Source: Strongylocentrotus droebachiensis (lineage: Eukaryota; Echinodermata; Echinoidea; Camarodonta; Strongylocentrotidae). Taken from it: a DNA stretch of 64,000 bases. Below are positions 11,101-20,281 of the stretch, one piece after another (positions within the stretch are counted from its first letter, which is position 1; each line of letters opens with the position of its first letter). The position numbers and the translations under genes were made by a program. The notes below the pieces were generated by a model. The model did no database searches, had not been told where the DNA came from, and saw nothing but the letters and a program-made list of their open reading frames with translations. The stretch lies in NCBI GenBank assembly GCA_035222895.1, contig JAVYIG010006411.1, forward strand, positions 54,444-118,443, written 5' to 3'.

Positions 11101-14100
11101 TGACAAAATAAACATCACTTATTCCCGTTCAAAAGACAGAAAATAATTAATGTTAAAACCTCAGTGCTACCAATTCTTTATGACCAGATTAATAGTGTGA
11201 ATGTTATCATTTCAAACACCAGGAGCCGAAACCACTTGGTCTTAGGGTTAGGGTTTGGGTGAGTAATGGAGTGAGTAATTAATTTTCAGATTTCATATTT
11301 TTCATCCTAAGTTTTCATTATTTGTATATAATACATTTATTTCAGTATAATAACGATTACCATCAATGTTCCCACTCTAAATTCCATTTCCCATAAGCAC
11401 TCAATCAGTCAAATCTAATTGCATTTAAATCTGCTGGTCCTCGAATATGGAATTCCCTCCCTTTTGATGAAATTTCCAGCACTAATGTTACTTTATTTAA
11501 AGCCCGTCTGTACTAGTTTGGCCAGGAGGGATTAGACCACCCAGCGTGGTCGCTGACAAGTGGCTATCTCCAGGCGCGGAGGCCCAAATTTGAAATCAAT
11601 TTGAAATTTAGTGAGCTGAAATTTGAAAATTGTGCCAGCCGATATTTCGCTCAGTGGGAGGGGGGGGGGGGGGGCGGGAGGGGGTAGAGAACTTTTTTTT
11701 TTTCGCCCCGGAAATTTGAAAATCACGCCGGCCGATATTTCGCCCAACACCCCCCCCCCCCCCCCCCCCCCAAAAAAAGGGGGAAAAATAGCGCCTGGCT
11801 ATCTCATCAACTCAGCTCTCAATAAATATGATAAAAAGAGGATCATGGGGGGACCAATGGGAACCGCTTAGACTTTTTTATATACAGGGTGCAAGAAAGC
11901 TACAAGTAGTACAGTGGGGCTTCAAAAAACCAAACTCAAACATTCAATAATAACTACCTGTGCCAAATAAACATTTTCATCTCTCCTCCCTAAGTTTCCT
12001 TATGTCTCCCTTACCTATTCCCCTTTACCTGTATTTTTAGTGCTTAATTTATTAATGTTTTTTTTTCTAATTCAGTTATGGTCACATCACCTATAAGTAG
12101 CCTGCTCGGCGGCCGGGCGGCGAGTTTTGAGCCAATTTCGCCCGGGCACCGCTTGTTGCTAGGGCATCACTCGGTCGCACCGAGCGTATTTTGGCGCCCC
12201 GGCGCGCCGGTCACCGGCCTGCTGCCGGGCAAATCCCTTAAGTGACTCTCACACCCTGCCGTGTAGGCCTACCGTGTGCCACCGTGCGCGAAAATGTCTG
12301 CGGACGGTGGAGAACGGCGAGGGCACACGGTGGTTCGTTATCAAAGCGGGCAACACGTTAATAGGGCGTTGGCGCTTATTTACACCCGGTGGGACCCGGC
12401 GAAAGTTTTAGGCATGTTCAAAACTTTGGCCGCCTGGCACCGGCCGCAAGTAAGCGGCAAGAGGACGGTGTTGAACGGTATGAGGACGGTATGAATACGT
12501 TATGAAAACGGTCACACTGTATGAACACGTTCACACCACGCTCATAACCCGTTACAGAACGGTGATGAACGGGCAAAAACAAATCCACCGTCTGCAACGG
12601 ATTGTAAGCGGGTTGTGAACGTGTCATGAACGTGTTGATACCGTGCCACCGTCTTCATAACGTATTCATACCGTCCTAATTACAGTGTTCATACCGGACT
12701 GCCAACGGGTGTTTCCAAAGCGGTACCGCCTGATTCTGACGGCGCCGCCTCCCTAACGCATGGGTAACATCCTGTTAACGTCTCGACGTTCCCATAACGT
12801 CCTACAACGGGTCCATAACGTGTCCTTACCTTCACAGTATCGTCATATGAACGTGCCATTACCAACAAATTTACTTTTGTCACCGTGTGCCACCGTTTGT
12901 CACTAATTATTGGGTATATATAGAGGGGTTTCGTCAGATGAGCTTTACTTTTTCTTGTCATGACGTCAGCAGTCCGGGGACTCGCTCACAGGACGCTCCG
13001 AGCGGTGAGGGGACGCTAAGTGACTGCTACAAACCCGGTGCACACGTTCGAGACCCGGTATGGGCCTGGTATGGAAACGGCCAGAAGATGGCAACGAAAC
13101 GGTGAAAAGATTAATTTTATGAATTTTTTTTTGCGGCCGGGGACAAGTTCGCTCAAAACCCAACGTTCTGGACTCTGTTGTTTTTTAACAGCCCGGCATG
13201 TGGACGGTAGGCCTACACGGCAGAGTGTGAGAGCTCCATTAAAGTGATTAGGTGGCCGGTAGGAGACCGCTCGGGTATCGTTAGGTCATCGGTCGGTCAC
13301 TACCGGGACGCTGCCCGGGGAAGCTCTCCGATTTCGCCAAGTTTTGACCTAAAATTGACCGGCGACCGACAGGAAATCGATGGGGCACCGCCCAGGCATC
13401 GCTGGGGCTCTACAGCCTGCTCGTCTTCTCCACAAATCGTTGGGCGATGCCTTAATTCCAGCGGCGACCGAGCAGGCTACTAATCGGTCGGTCGCTGCTC
13501 TGATTTGAGAACAATGCTTAAATTTTGTTTCTATCTAATGTTTATTCTATGTATATTTCTATATGTACTGGGCGCCCCATTAATCAAGGCTTGGCTTTTA
13601 TGGGTACTCTGACCATTTACATTGTATCAGTAATTGTCATACATGCATGATTTGTATACTGTTCTTTATTTGTATATACTTTAATAAAACGAATTGAATT
13701 GATTTGAGTATATTCCCTTTTGGCTTGCCATAAGCTTTTCGTGAGGCCAAACGATTTATTACGCATATATTATGAGGGAAATAGTTGCCCATTCTAGAAG
13801 TGTTTAATGATAAGCCTGAGTTCTGTTAATGGTAGAGAAATAATTATCACAGAATCCAACCAAACTTACACTGAATGTTCAAGATTACAAATAAATGACA
13901 TGTACCAAACGATTTTGGTAGAAAATGTGTAGGGCCCGAGTAATGAGCATAGAAAGATATAGACCATGGGCCGATCGAGGCCTGTTTTCTTGCTTAGTAT
14001 TTGAATTCCGTGGTCTCCGACTGGGAAGTACCTACGAATGTACCAGATATCTTGGAATTGTCTATCTGAAACAAAAATGACATGTTCCCACGTTTGAAAA

Positions 14101-17100
14101 TTGAGCATACGGCAGAAAACAAAGAAAAAGTTAACCATAATATGGAATATATTTATTGACATATTAGGCAGAAAATATGCTTATTGTGCATAAAAATGGT
14201 GTTTTGAGAAGTGTGATATAAAATGTGCATGTGTATATTAATACCTTAATTAATACATGTATACATATTGGTAAACAGTTTCATAAAACCTGATATCAGT
14301 ATGAACATAGAATCAGATGCATTGGTGTATTTATCAAGTTTTCCAAAGGGATGGTATTATTAGTCACATGCTCCATACCCCCTTACCCCCCCCCCCCCTC
14401 CCCCAAACCAGCTCTTTGAAGCGAAAACGTCACAAAAACATACAGTCGTTTCCACTCATACGATCAGCAAAAGATGTTTTCTAACTAAATGTCATACCAT
14501 GCTCATTCTATTATTCACACACAGCCACCCTACCACACATGGATCTACATGCACACAATGTAGGCAAGCCCCCTAGTGAATGAAATTAATTACCAAAAAA
14601 GAAAGATTTGTGACATGTAAATTCAAATGCCCCTCATGCATATGAACACACAAGTCACACATGCCCCTATCATACATCCCCCCATACACAAGCATGATTA
14701 CATATCATACACCTTAAATATCATTTGCTATCTTGTTTTCTTGATGGATATAACCATCCATTTTTTTCTCTCTGTGTGACCTCACATGAAACCAATTACA
14801 AAATGATTTTTATAGTAGAGTATTTAATGTTCTATTTACTAAAAAAAAAAAAAAAAAAAAGATTCACAGTACAAGTTCCAAAACACTGTTGACATAATAA
14901 ACCATTGTTGATGCATTTCATATAGGCATTATATATATACTGTATGTACCATCAGATTCAATTTAAAATGTTTAGAAATCACACTGCTAGAATATTAAAA
15001 CGGCACGTCTCTGGATCTATTCATACTAACATTCAATTAATTCAGCCAAAGTAAGCAGGTACATGTATTGTAACTTCTAAGCTTTAAGAAACTATACTCT
15101 ACTAGACTCACTTTAATTCTAAAGTGTAAAAGAATTACTTTCAAACTGAATGGCTACCAAACTGTATAACTCTAATAGACATGGGTTGCACATCATAAAA
15201 TATGCAACAGTCCATAACGATGCCTCCTCATCCATTGACAAATCTTCTACAAAAACGAAATCACTAGAATTATTATGAAGAAGACAAAGAAGTTTCAGAA
15301 AAGAAAGGTCTTCTGAAGCCTTCGCTTTAAATTATACGACTTGTAACCTGGAATTTCTTTCCCTCTACCTCCTTGGTTGAACACAATTGCTCATCTGATT
15401 GCCTTGGTCAAAGTTATCGGATATTTTCGAAGGTGGCTCCTTTATCACTTAATTCTCTGCCTCATGTGGAACATCGTTGGTTTTTGTGGCTGAAGCAAGT
15501 TTTCAATAACAAAAAGAGAAACAGGAAAACCAATTATAATTGGTCCAAGCGTTACATGTAATAAAGGAAATGCCCCATATACAATTCGAATACATGTTCA
15601 GTCCCCTTCCTAAAAAAAAGGAATACACAATTTTTTATTGTGGAAGAAAACATTTTTTCAACATCTTAGTTAAAAAGATTGAAATCTGAATAACCGTTTC
15701 ATAATGCTGACCTGTTAATGTGGTCAATGACTACCCAAGCTATTTTCTGAGTGGCATTACTATTAGCTGAATCAAAGTGTTAATATTTATTATTTCCACC
15801 CAATAATGTTTGTTTGAACTTTAATATGTCATTAGACATTTTATTATGGTGGTGGTGGTTATTTTTTACCTGACTGCTAAGAAAGCATAAATTTTTGTAA
15901 GTAAGCAACCAGACGGCTGACGGCTTTAGATCCTCTCCGAGGGACCTGGTATTGAGGATTAATGCCTTACCAAAGGGCACAAGCGCATCGACTTGGTTTC
16001 GAACCGCGCCTCCTCCTTTTATTACTCATGTACTATACGAGGTCAACCGTAAACAGTTTATCACCTTATCTTACATGTATGACCAAGGAGATTCAGCACC
16101 CGCAGTAAGACAGAAGTGCGTACAATGAATAAAACTGGGACAGTTGCCAGAGAGACAACAGTCAATATTACATTTTCTTTTATTTGTCTAGTATTTTTTT
16201 TCTTCCAACAAGGCCGTGAGTGAAATTTATTGTACGATACGTTGTACTCTACTGCCATTCAGATGTCACCGATTGTAACTAAAGTGGAGCCTTTGAGTGA
16301 ATTCAACTATTTTACAATGATATTACACAATTTTAGAATCAATAGAGGTGCTCATGATTCCACTTCTAGTATTAACTATTATTTATAAGACCCCAAAGGC
16401 CCAAGCGCAAGCCTAACTCCCTCCAGCAAAGCATAGAGAGTCAATGTTAATGCGTCTTGACCTTTAGCACTGCACTACGTGTTAATAGGCAGCATTTGAA
16501 TACATGAATAGTCAATACACTCACAACACGCAAATGCACACAATCATGCCGATGCGGCTGATCGTCAAGTTTGACAGTAGACTTACAATTATAATTTTTG
16601 AATTATTATATTTCAAAATATAGACCGTACAAAGTTATTTTCATATGATTGTCATGAAGATAGCCTACCTAATGTATAGTGCCTGTACATCTTATGAAGG
16701 GAATAATTAGTTTGTGGGTAAAATCAAGTGATTTTTTATAAGATAAGCCCACTCAGGAGAACCAAGACCTTAACAGTAACACAAATACCAATGCATGGGA
16801 CTGTAATGTAAACAAACTGGGCCAACAGTCTCGTGACTAAAACCTGATGAAAACTTCACTGTTTAATCATAAAAATGCTTTTGAAATGACAGCAATGAAT
16901 TACCTTCATGTCCTGATCTTTCTTGCTTCTTCCTGGCCCTCTCAATCTTAGTTTTGTCGGTGAATCGCATGTAAACATGCTCGATTATACAGTGCGTCCC
17001 AGAAAAAACGAAACCGAGAAGTATCGATGTTTTATCATAACTTAATCACAACCATAATTAATGAATGATACATATTTGGAAAGCTTAGAGTCTCCTCTTT

Positions 17101-19408
17101 TAGTTGATGCTACTCAGATGATGCATATTTCATGCATGAGTGATTAAAAGCAATTTGAAGGAAGGAAACCAACCAAAAAGACATTTGGCGGGCGGTATCT
17201 GAATATATCGAAGAAAAATTCACATTTCTAGAAAATTGAGTTTCTGCCCTTTCATATGACACCTCAATCAGGAAAAATGAGCGAGGAATAACAAAGTTCT
17301 GTTTGTTTAAAGTAGCCCTTACATTTTCATAATTTTAACAAACGAATTCGTTTTCACTGGGTGCCTGCCGTAGCAAAAAGCAGACTTGACAAAAGACTTA
17401 ACTCCGTTTCGTTGACAATCAGCCATGCATGAAGACTCTCGTCTACGGCTAATTGTCAACGAAACGGAGTTAAGTCTTTTGTTAATTTCGTTTACTGCAA
17501 GCACTGCACTCACTCCATGACAGCAGACACTGCATGCATACAAAGACTCAGTGTACAGGGACTGTGATTGGTCCATTGCACTCTGGGCTCTAAGACCCCA
17601 GTTGTGATTGGACAATTAAGGAACAGCTATGACATCATCATTGCAGAATGGCTGTCTGCTAAATTTTGCAACTTCATATCAAAATTGTGGGAAAATGTAC
17701 AAATGTGGAGATGGGAACATTTGATTTGATAGATTATGTCTATTGATCATTTAGGACAAAATAAAGTACTTTCCAGGGGGAGACCACGGAACGGAGATTT
17801 TTAGTTTTTATTGAAGATTATTATTATGAGATTGTTTTTATTTCCTGTTCAAACAATCAATCTATTGAGGGAAAAACAATCAAGAATGGATATTGCTATG
17901 TTCTCTCTACATACGATGCCCAAAACGTAGCTCAAGATTACCTTTCCCCATAAGATTGTCTGATCCTCTGTAATTCTTCCGTCTCATCAAATTCAAAAAT
18001 TATACAAGTTATTCAAAACTCGGCAGCATAATTCGAATAACACGAACAAAGAAACATGAATCACTATCCCCAGTCTTACGAAATTTACATTACTACATTT
18101 TGTTTAAAGGGATTTAAGGAACTCTTTTTTTATTAACTTATCAACTTTTCCATCAGCTTGCGTTCCAGTAAAAAAGTATTTATTTTACAGGGGCGGATCT
18201 AGCTTTTTGCTAAGGGGGGGGGTTGACCAAAATAATCACGATGCGGAGCATCGTCCACGAGCCGCGAAGCGGCGAGCCGATTTTTTTGGGGGGTGTTTAT
18301 TTGAACCCCGTAAGTGATGTTTTCCTGGCATCTATTAAAGGCCCACTGCACTACTTGTAGGTACTTGCGCCCTCTATATAACATACAATGCCTAATCGGT
18401 GACCATTGGTCCCCCATGATCCTCTTTTTCTTATGTTAATTGAGAGCTGAGTTGATGAGATAACCACCTGTCCAGTGACCTTGCAGAGCGGTCTAATCCC
18501 TCCTGTAAACTATGGCAGATAAGCTTTAACACAATGGAGACCATAAAAAGCAGTGCATTATATCCAGATTTACCATGTGTTTGGTTAAGTTACCAGATGA
18601 GTTGAATATCTTCTCACAATATTTGCACTTGAAAGGGTTTCTCTCCAGCGTGCGTTCTTTTTTCTTTCTTTCTTTTTTTGTTTTTCTTTTTTTTTCCCTT
18701 TTTTTTTGGGGGGGGGGGCCGCCCAAGGGGGGGGGGGGTTAAACCCCCTAACCCCCCCCCCCCCCCCGTAGATCCGCGCCTGTTTTATGTTTTACAAGCT
18801 GTGACAAAATCTTCTGGGGAAAGTTAATTTTTATATTCAGCCACTAATTTATGGAATAAATTATAAAAAATAGAGAAACATATGAAAAGTTAAGGAGTAG
18901 CTTAAAAACAAATCTATTTAGCACTTTGTAGGATCTCACAAGTATGAACAAAAAAGTTTCAATATTATTAGCATTAGGCAATTTTCTTCCCAAATAGAGT
19001 AATAATTTATCTAACACTGTAACCATACCAGATATTATCCAAGGTTTAGTATAAAGGCTTTTAAATTAATGCCCATATAGTAGGTCTTACACATTAGTTC
19101 CCTTCAGGAAGCACTTTTTTTAAACCAGATTGCCTTTTTGCAACAGTGCACATTATTTAGAAATTGGTATGAAGTATTATTATTTTTTATTTTTGTATAG
19201 GTTATTGAAATACAAAAAAAACAGAAAATCCTACTTCTTCAACTTCGTCGAATGAGTATCCGAGAACTTCATGGCCAAGATCGACAAAAGAACTCATGGT
19301 TATTCGATGTGAAATCGCCCACAGCTCGCCGTCTGTCAGATCATCTGAAGGAGCCGATGATGACGACAACGACGATCCCGATGATGACGATGTCGGAGCC
19401 CAAGCCAT
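1692..19408 (-). CDS. NLR-1: intact triple-death-domain NACHT-LRR receptor gene, six exons
   Basis: Coding exons in transcript order are 19408-19235, 8854-8695, 8004-6187, 5981-5676, 4397-2845 and 2195-1692, with compatible phases (0,1,1,1,0) and GT/AG ends; together 1505 codons including TAG. Order of domains: Ser-rich start, death domain A split over exons 1 and 2, five N-terminal modules of 92-95 residues, death domain B, death domain C, NACHT ATPase, LRR-like tail. The NACHT shows a P-loop (AEAGRGKTC), a Walker B region (ALDGYDEY), a sensor motif (LIVTCRPY, where the paralogues have TSRPY) and the winged-helix motif FFHKMAQEYCAS. NLRs of this kind are cytosolic sensors thought to oligomerise by NACHT and signal through death-fold contacts; the ligand is unknown. 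Intron 1 is 10.4 kb and full of transposons. Whether the TAG at 1692 is the true end or overlaps a splice donor is unsettled. No further upstream exon was found. Confidence 0.88.
2205..2505 (+). repeat. Dispersed repeat, related to 59303-59605
   Basis: Shares in inverted orientation strings such as ACATCTGAGATGCA, CACGTGTTATCAGTGTCTGTG-like sequence, TATTGAAGCCCTAAAAAA, ACCGGTTTTACCATACTC and CATGGGGTTCCTGACT with 59303-59605. In the NLR-1 intron between exons 5 and 6; not in NLR-2 or NLR-3. Confidence 0.7.
2845..4397 (-). CDS. NLR-1 exon 5: NACHT ATPase and winged-helix region
   Basis: 1553 nt, no interruption. Starts EPSLDILSAKATAIAYLRKHL (first E shared with exon 4) and ends GRLPPNIRTQ before donor GTAAAT. 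P-loop AEAGRGKTC, Walker B ALDGYDEY, sensor LIVTCRPY and the winged-helix motif HKMAQEYCAS are present. The first Gly of the usual GxAGxGKT is Ala, shared by all three paralogues. Confidence 0.95.
4803..5530. mobile_element. Insertion in NLR-1 intron 4 with tRNA-like part and inverted repeat
   Basis: Absent from the matching introns of NLR-2 and NLR-3. Contains repeated CCATGGTTAC strings (4880-4960), the tRNA-Leu-like segment and a perfect 15-bp inverted repeat AGTATTAATGACTGC at 5413-5427 and 5499-5513. Outer ends not resolved; it may be two insertions. Confidence 0.5.
5289..5371 (+). pseudogene. tRNA-Leu-like sequence (TAG anticodon region)
   Basis: A box GGACGAGTGGTCTAAGG, an anticodon-like TTTTAGAT, a B box GATCGAATCCC and a T run after the end resemble tRNA-Leu(UAG). 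Acceptor and anticodon stems do not pair well, so it is a pseudogene or the head of a tRNA-derived SINE. Confidence 0.45.
5676..5981 (-). CDS. NLR-1 exon 4: death domain C
   Basis: 306 nt, acceptor TGCAAAG, donor GTAAGT. The product contains STLRSLARDIERDDQMCALG, FSESVLDRYAASN, MLFEWRQGV and LKKALRQSGLVFLAEKHFP, a complete six-helix death-domain pattern. In and out phases are both 1, so the exon is a symmetric cassette. Confidence 0.9.
6187..8004 (-). CDS. NLR-1 exon 3: five tandem N-terminal modules plus death domain B
   Basis: 1818 nt, open throughout. Five modules occupy 7981-7697, 7696-7421, 7420-7145, 7144-6869 and 6868-6593. Each contains a core like NRRAIYLDDFPG or NRRDIYLDVIPG in a Ser/Thr/Glu-rich, probably disordered background. 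The last 90 or so codons form death domain B (PLSDVEVFNVAEDIES, FSRADINRYLG, LFDWRQTMRQ, ALVRAGLVMIAD). Acceptor TTGCAG, donor GTAAGT. Confidence 0.9.
6593..7981 (-). repeat. Coding tandem repeat, five modules of about 276 bp
   Basis: Period is 276 bp (92 codons); the first module is 285 bp. Modules 4 and 5 are nearly identical in DNA, module 3 is a hybrid between the older 1-2 type and the 4-5 type. The reading frame is kept in all five. NLR-3 has two modules here and NLR-2 one. Confidence 0.93.
8695..8854 (-). CDS. NLR-1 exon 2: second half of death domain A
   Basis: 160 nt, acceptor GATAG and donor GTAACT. It reads ALTACDLNAEKASMRLLRRW..., with the Trp of death-domain helix 4 and an LLKRLIKAEQ helix 5/6. 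It starts in phase 0, matching exon 1, and leaves one G that pairs with GT at the start of exon 3. Exactly 160 nt in all three paralogues. Confidence 0.82.
8940..10590 (+). pseudogene. Degenerate non-LTR retrotransposon (reverse transcriptase)
   Basis: Reverse transcriptase pieces in shifting plus-strand frames: KAAGLDDI (9150s), PKTYIPISLL (9300s), GLPQGSVLAPLLFNVYTND (9485-9545), SFLYADDLC with the catalytic YADD (9570s), then YLGVTLD and KNHIAKTEAKFGARNSILKKL. The end CACGQEQTMEHLLVCP resembles the Cys/His tail after RT. Several frameshifts; jockey/CR1-like by appearance. It lies in intron 1 of NLR-1, antisense to it, next to exon 2. Confidence 0.85.
10600..11390. other. NLR-1 intron 1 DNA without a gene
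   Basis: AT-rich; nothing recognised apart from short LINE-like scraps. Confidence 0.35.
11395..11500 (+). pseudogene. LINE ORF2 C-terminal fragment
   Basis: Plus strand reads FKSAGPRIWNSLPFDEI...TLFK, a typical CR1/jockey C-terminal tail (W-N-S-L-P). The frame is cut by the MITE at 11501. LINE-like 3' sequence seems to resume at 11922-12096 and again after the foldback element. Confidence 0.6.
11501..11921 (+). mobile_element. piggyBac-like MITE (family T1), interrupted copy
   Basis: Starts after TTAA at 11497-11500 (AGCCCGTCTGTACTAG) and ends ...GTGGGGCT before TCAA. Sequence matches the two 187-bp copies apart from a 227-bp insertion at 11571-11797 and its 8-bp duplication. Itself inserted in a LINE tail. 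Confidence 0.8.
11571..11797. mobile_element. hAT-like MITE nested in a T1 MITE
   Basis: Ends CAGGCGC and GCGCCTG; target duplication GCTATCTC at 11563-11570 and 11798-11805. Interior has poly-G and poly-C runs and two copies of a GCCGATATTTCGC motif. Confidence 0.82.
12097..13484. mobile_element. GC-rich foldback-type element, about 1.4 kb
   Basis: Both ends carry AGTAGCCTGCTCGG in inverted orientation, and a longer inverted match (CTGCCGTGTAGGCCTACCGT) lies about 160-280 bp inside each end (12255 and 13205 areas). The middle (12270-13100) is dense in short ACGGT/AACG strings. GC content stands out from its surroundings. No clear target duplication or protein. Confidence 0.72.
13486..13710 (+). 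mobile_element. LINE 3' end
   Basis: Looks like a CR1/jockey 3' untranslated end: a GGGTACTCTGACC-type stretch, AATAAA at about 13684 and a short GAATT repeat tail. Possibly the continuation of 11395-12096, split by the foldback element. Confidence 0.45.
13870..14065 (-). CDS. Candidate orphan exon inside NLR-1 intron 1
   Basis: 196 nt between a strong acceptor (TTTTTGTTTCAG) and a strong donor (GTAAGT). It reads RQFQDIWYIRRYFPVGDHG, SKKTGLDRPMVYIF and LCSLLGPYTFSTKIVWYMSF, with a hydrophobic end. I do not recognise it. Phase in 1, out 2. Confidence 0.35.
14170..15890. other. NLR-1 intron 1 DNA without a recognised gene
   Basis: AT-rich with a poly-C run near 14387, an A run at 14840-14859 and no supportable exon. 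Confidence 0.35.
15895..16015 (-). mobile_element. SINE-like fragment
   Basis: Minus strand has a GGTTCGAAACC B-box-like string, then GTAAGGCATTAATCC and AGGTCCCTCGGAGAGG, a pattern I recognise from common marine invertebrate SINEs. No A box or tail identified. Confidence 0.4.
16904..16970 (-). CDS. Candidate short exon pairing with 13870-14065
   Basis: Minus strand ATG at 16970 reads MRFTDKTKIERARKKQERSG then HE and one G before donor GTAATT. The leftover G joins AT of 13870-14065 to give Asp, so the two are phase-compatible. No family recognised. Confidence 0.3.
17387..17484. repeat. Long hairpin, 38-nt arms
   Basis: Left arm 17387-17424, right arm 17447-17484, two mismatches, 22-nt loop. 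Arm core is CTCCGTTTCGTTGACAAT. A relative is at 36983-37063. Confidence 0.85.
18188..18782 (-). mobile_element. Zinc-finger-carrying MITE, copy A
   Basis: Ends CAGGGGCGGATCTAGC and the inverted GTAGATCCGCGCCTG; target duplication TTTTA at 18183-18187 and 18783-18787. Contains one internal unit with the palindromes GACGATGCGGAGCATCGTC and GAGCCGCGAAGCGGC, then a C2H2 finger fragment on the minus strand (NPFKCKYCEKIFNSSGNLT). A TTAA-type MITE is inserted inside it at 18339-18525. Confidence 0.88.
18339..18525 (-). mobile_element. piggyBac-like MITE (family T1) nested in MITE copy A
   Basis: 187 bp between TTAA at 18335-18338 and TTAA at 18526-18529. Copies B and C have the uninterrupted string CTATTAACACAATGG, so this is a clean insertion at TTAA. 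Ends AGGCCCACTGCAC and ...GGCAGATAAGCT. Confidence 0.88.
18826..19150 (+). mobile_element. LINE C-terminal remnant shared by NLR-1 and NLR-2 introns
   Basis: Plus strand contains a decayed ATNLWNKL...LKTNLF-type LINE tail. A homologous stretch at 34630-34990 lies at the same place in NLR-2 intron 1, so it predates that duplication. Confidence 0.5.
19235..19408 (-). CDS. NLR-1 exon 1: start codon and first half of death domain A
   Basis: 58 codons from ATG at 19408, starting MAWAPTSSSS, then a Ser-rich linker and LTDGELWAISHRI...LGHEVLGYSFDEVEE, which is helices 1-3 of a death domain. The donor is GTAGGA and the exon ends in phase 0. The same exon occurs in the paralogues at 35239 and 50275. 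Confidence 0.82.
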
Positions 19409-19930
19409 CACGGATATTGGTTCTTTGTTTACCTATGTCAGCTATATAGTTGTGCCTTTATTTCATCAGTCTTTCATAAGTTCCAATATCCACACTACAG
19501 AATATGCATACAGATTCGAGTACCACATCAATTGATGATTCAATCTTACTCCTCCATGGGCCGTATATGTCACATTGATCAAATTCAAATTAGACTCAAA
19601 ATAACAGACAACACATAAACACGTTACAATTATTGCACCGATCATCGGATAAAGGCCTGCTCATACATGTGCGCACATTTTGAAGTCCCCATAGATCATT
19701 CGAGCAAGTCGCCATTTTAAAGGTGCGCAAATAATGTTTATTGCACTACGATGACGTTCGCGTATCTGACCACATAACACGATACACTATTTGAAGCTAT
19801 CTGCCCACGTCTCCAAAGTTAAAAGAACAATCATGAAAGAAAAATCTGTTTTTAGTTTTATTGATGAATACACGCGCTGTTCATGATTGTTAGCCTTGAA
19901 AACTGTTATACTAATATGGACTTTGGACTA
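19409..19930 (-). promoter_or_regulatory. NLR-1 5' flank, conserved with NLR-2
   Basis: Similar to 35240-35960 over most of its length. It contains the shared block CGCCATTTTAAAGGTG (19711 area), whose minus-strand form AAAATGGCG resembles a YY1 core, and an ATATGCAT octamer-like string. Probably holds the promoter, but no start site can be fixed. Confidence 0.4.
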
Positions 19931-20281
19931 TCAAATGTACATCGCAAATATTCATTTTCTGAGATCGGATACAAGGATGTGGATCTTATTATGCCGAAAG
20001 AGTGGGTAACGTCGCGTTGGTCTTGAACGTGAATATTCGTCCAAAGCCCCCCCCCCCCCCCCCCGGTTTGTCGTACAATGATGTGATGACATCGAGCTCC
20101 AACAAGGGTTTGATTTATCAAGAATTATGGTATTCTAGGGTAAAGTGCTCGTATTTATTAAAATCTACGCCGCATCCAGGGATAATAACTTTAATGAATT
20201 TGAGGATATATTTAAGTTAAACTAAATTATCAGTGAAAGCATAGTAAACCTATCTATTGTAATGTTACAGTAAGTCAGAAA

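Noticed and set aside
11532..11871. Pro-rich open frames
   Set aside because: Produced by poly-G and poly-C runs of the nested MITE.
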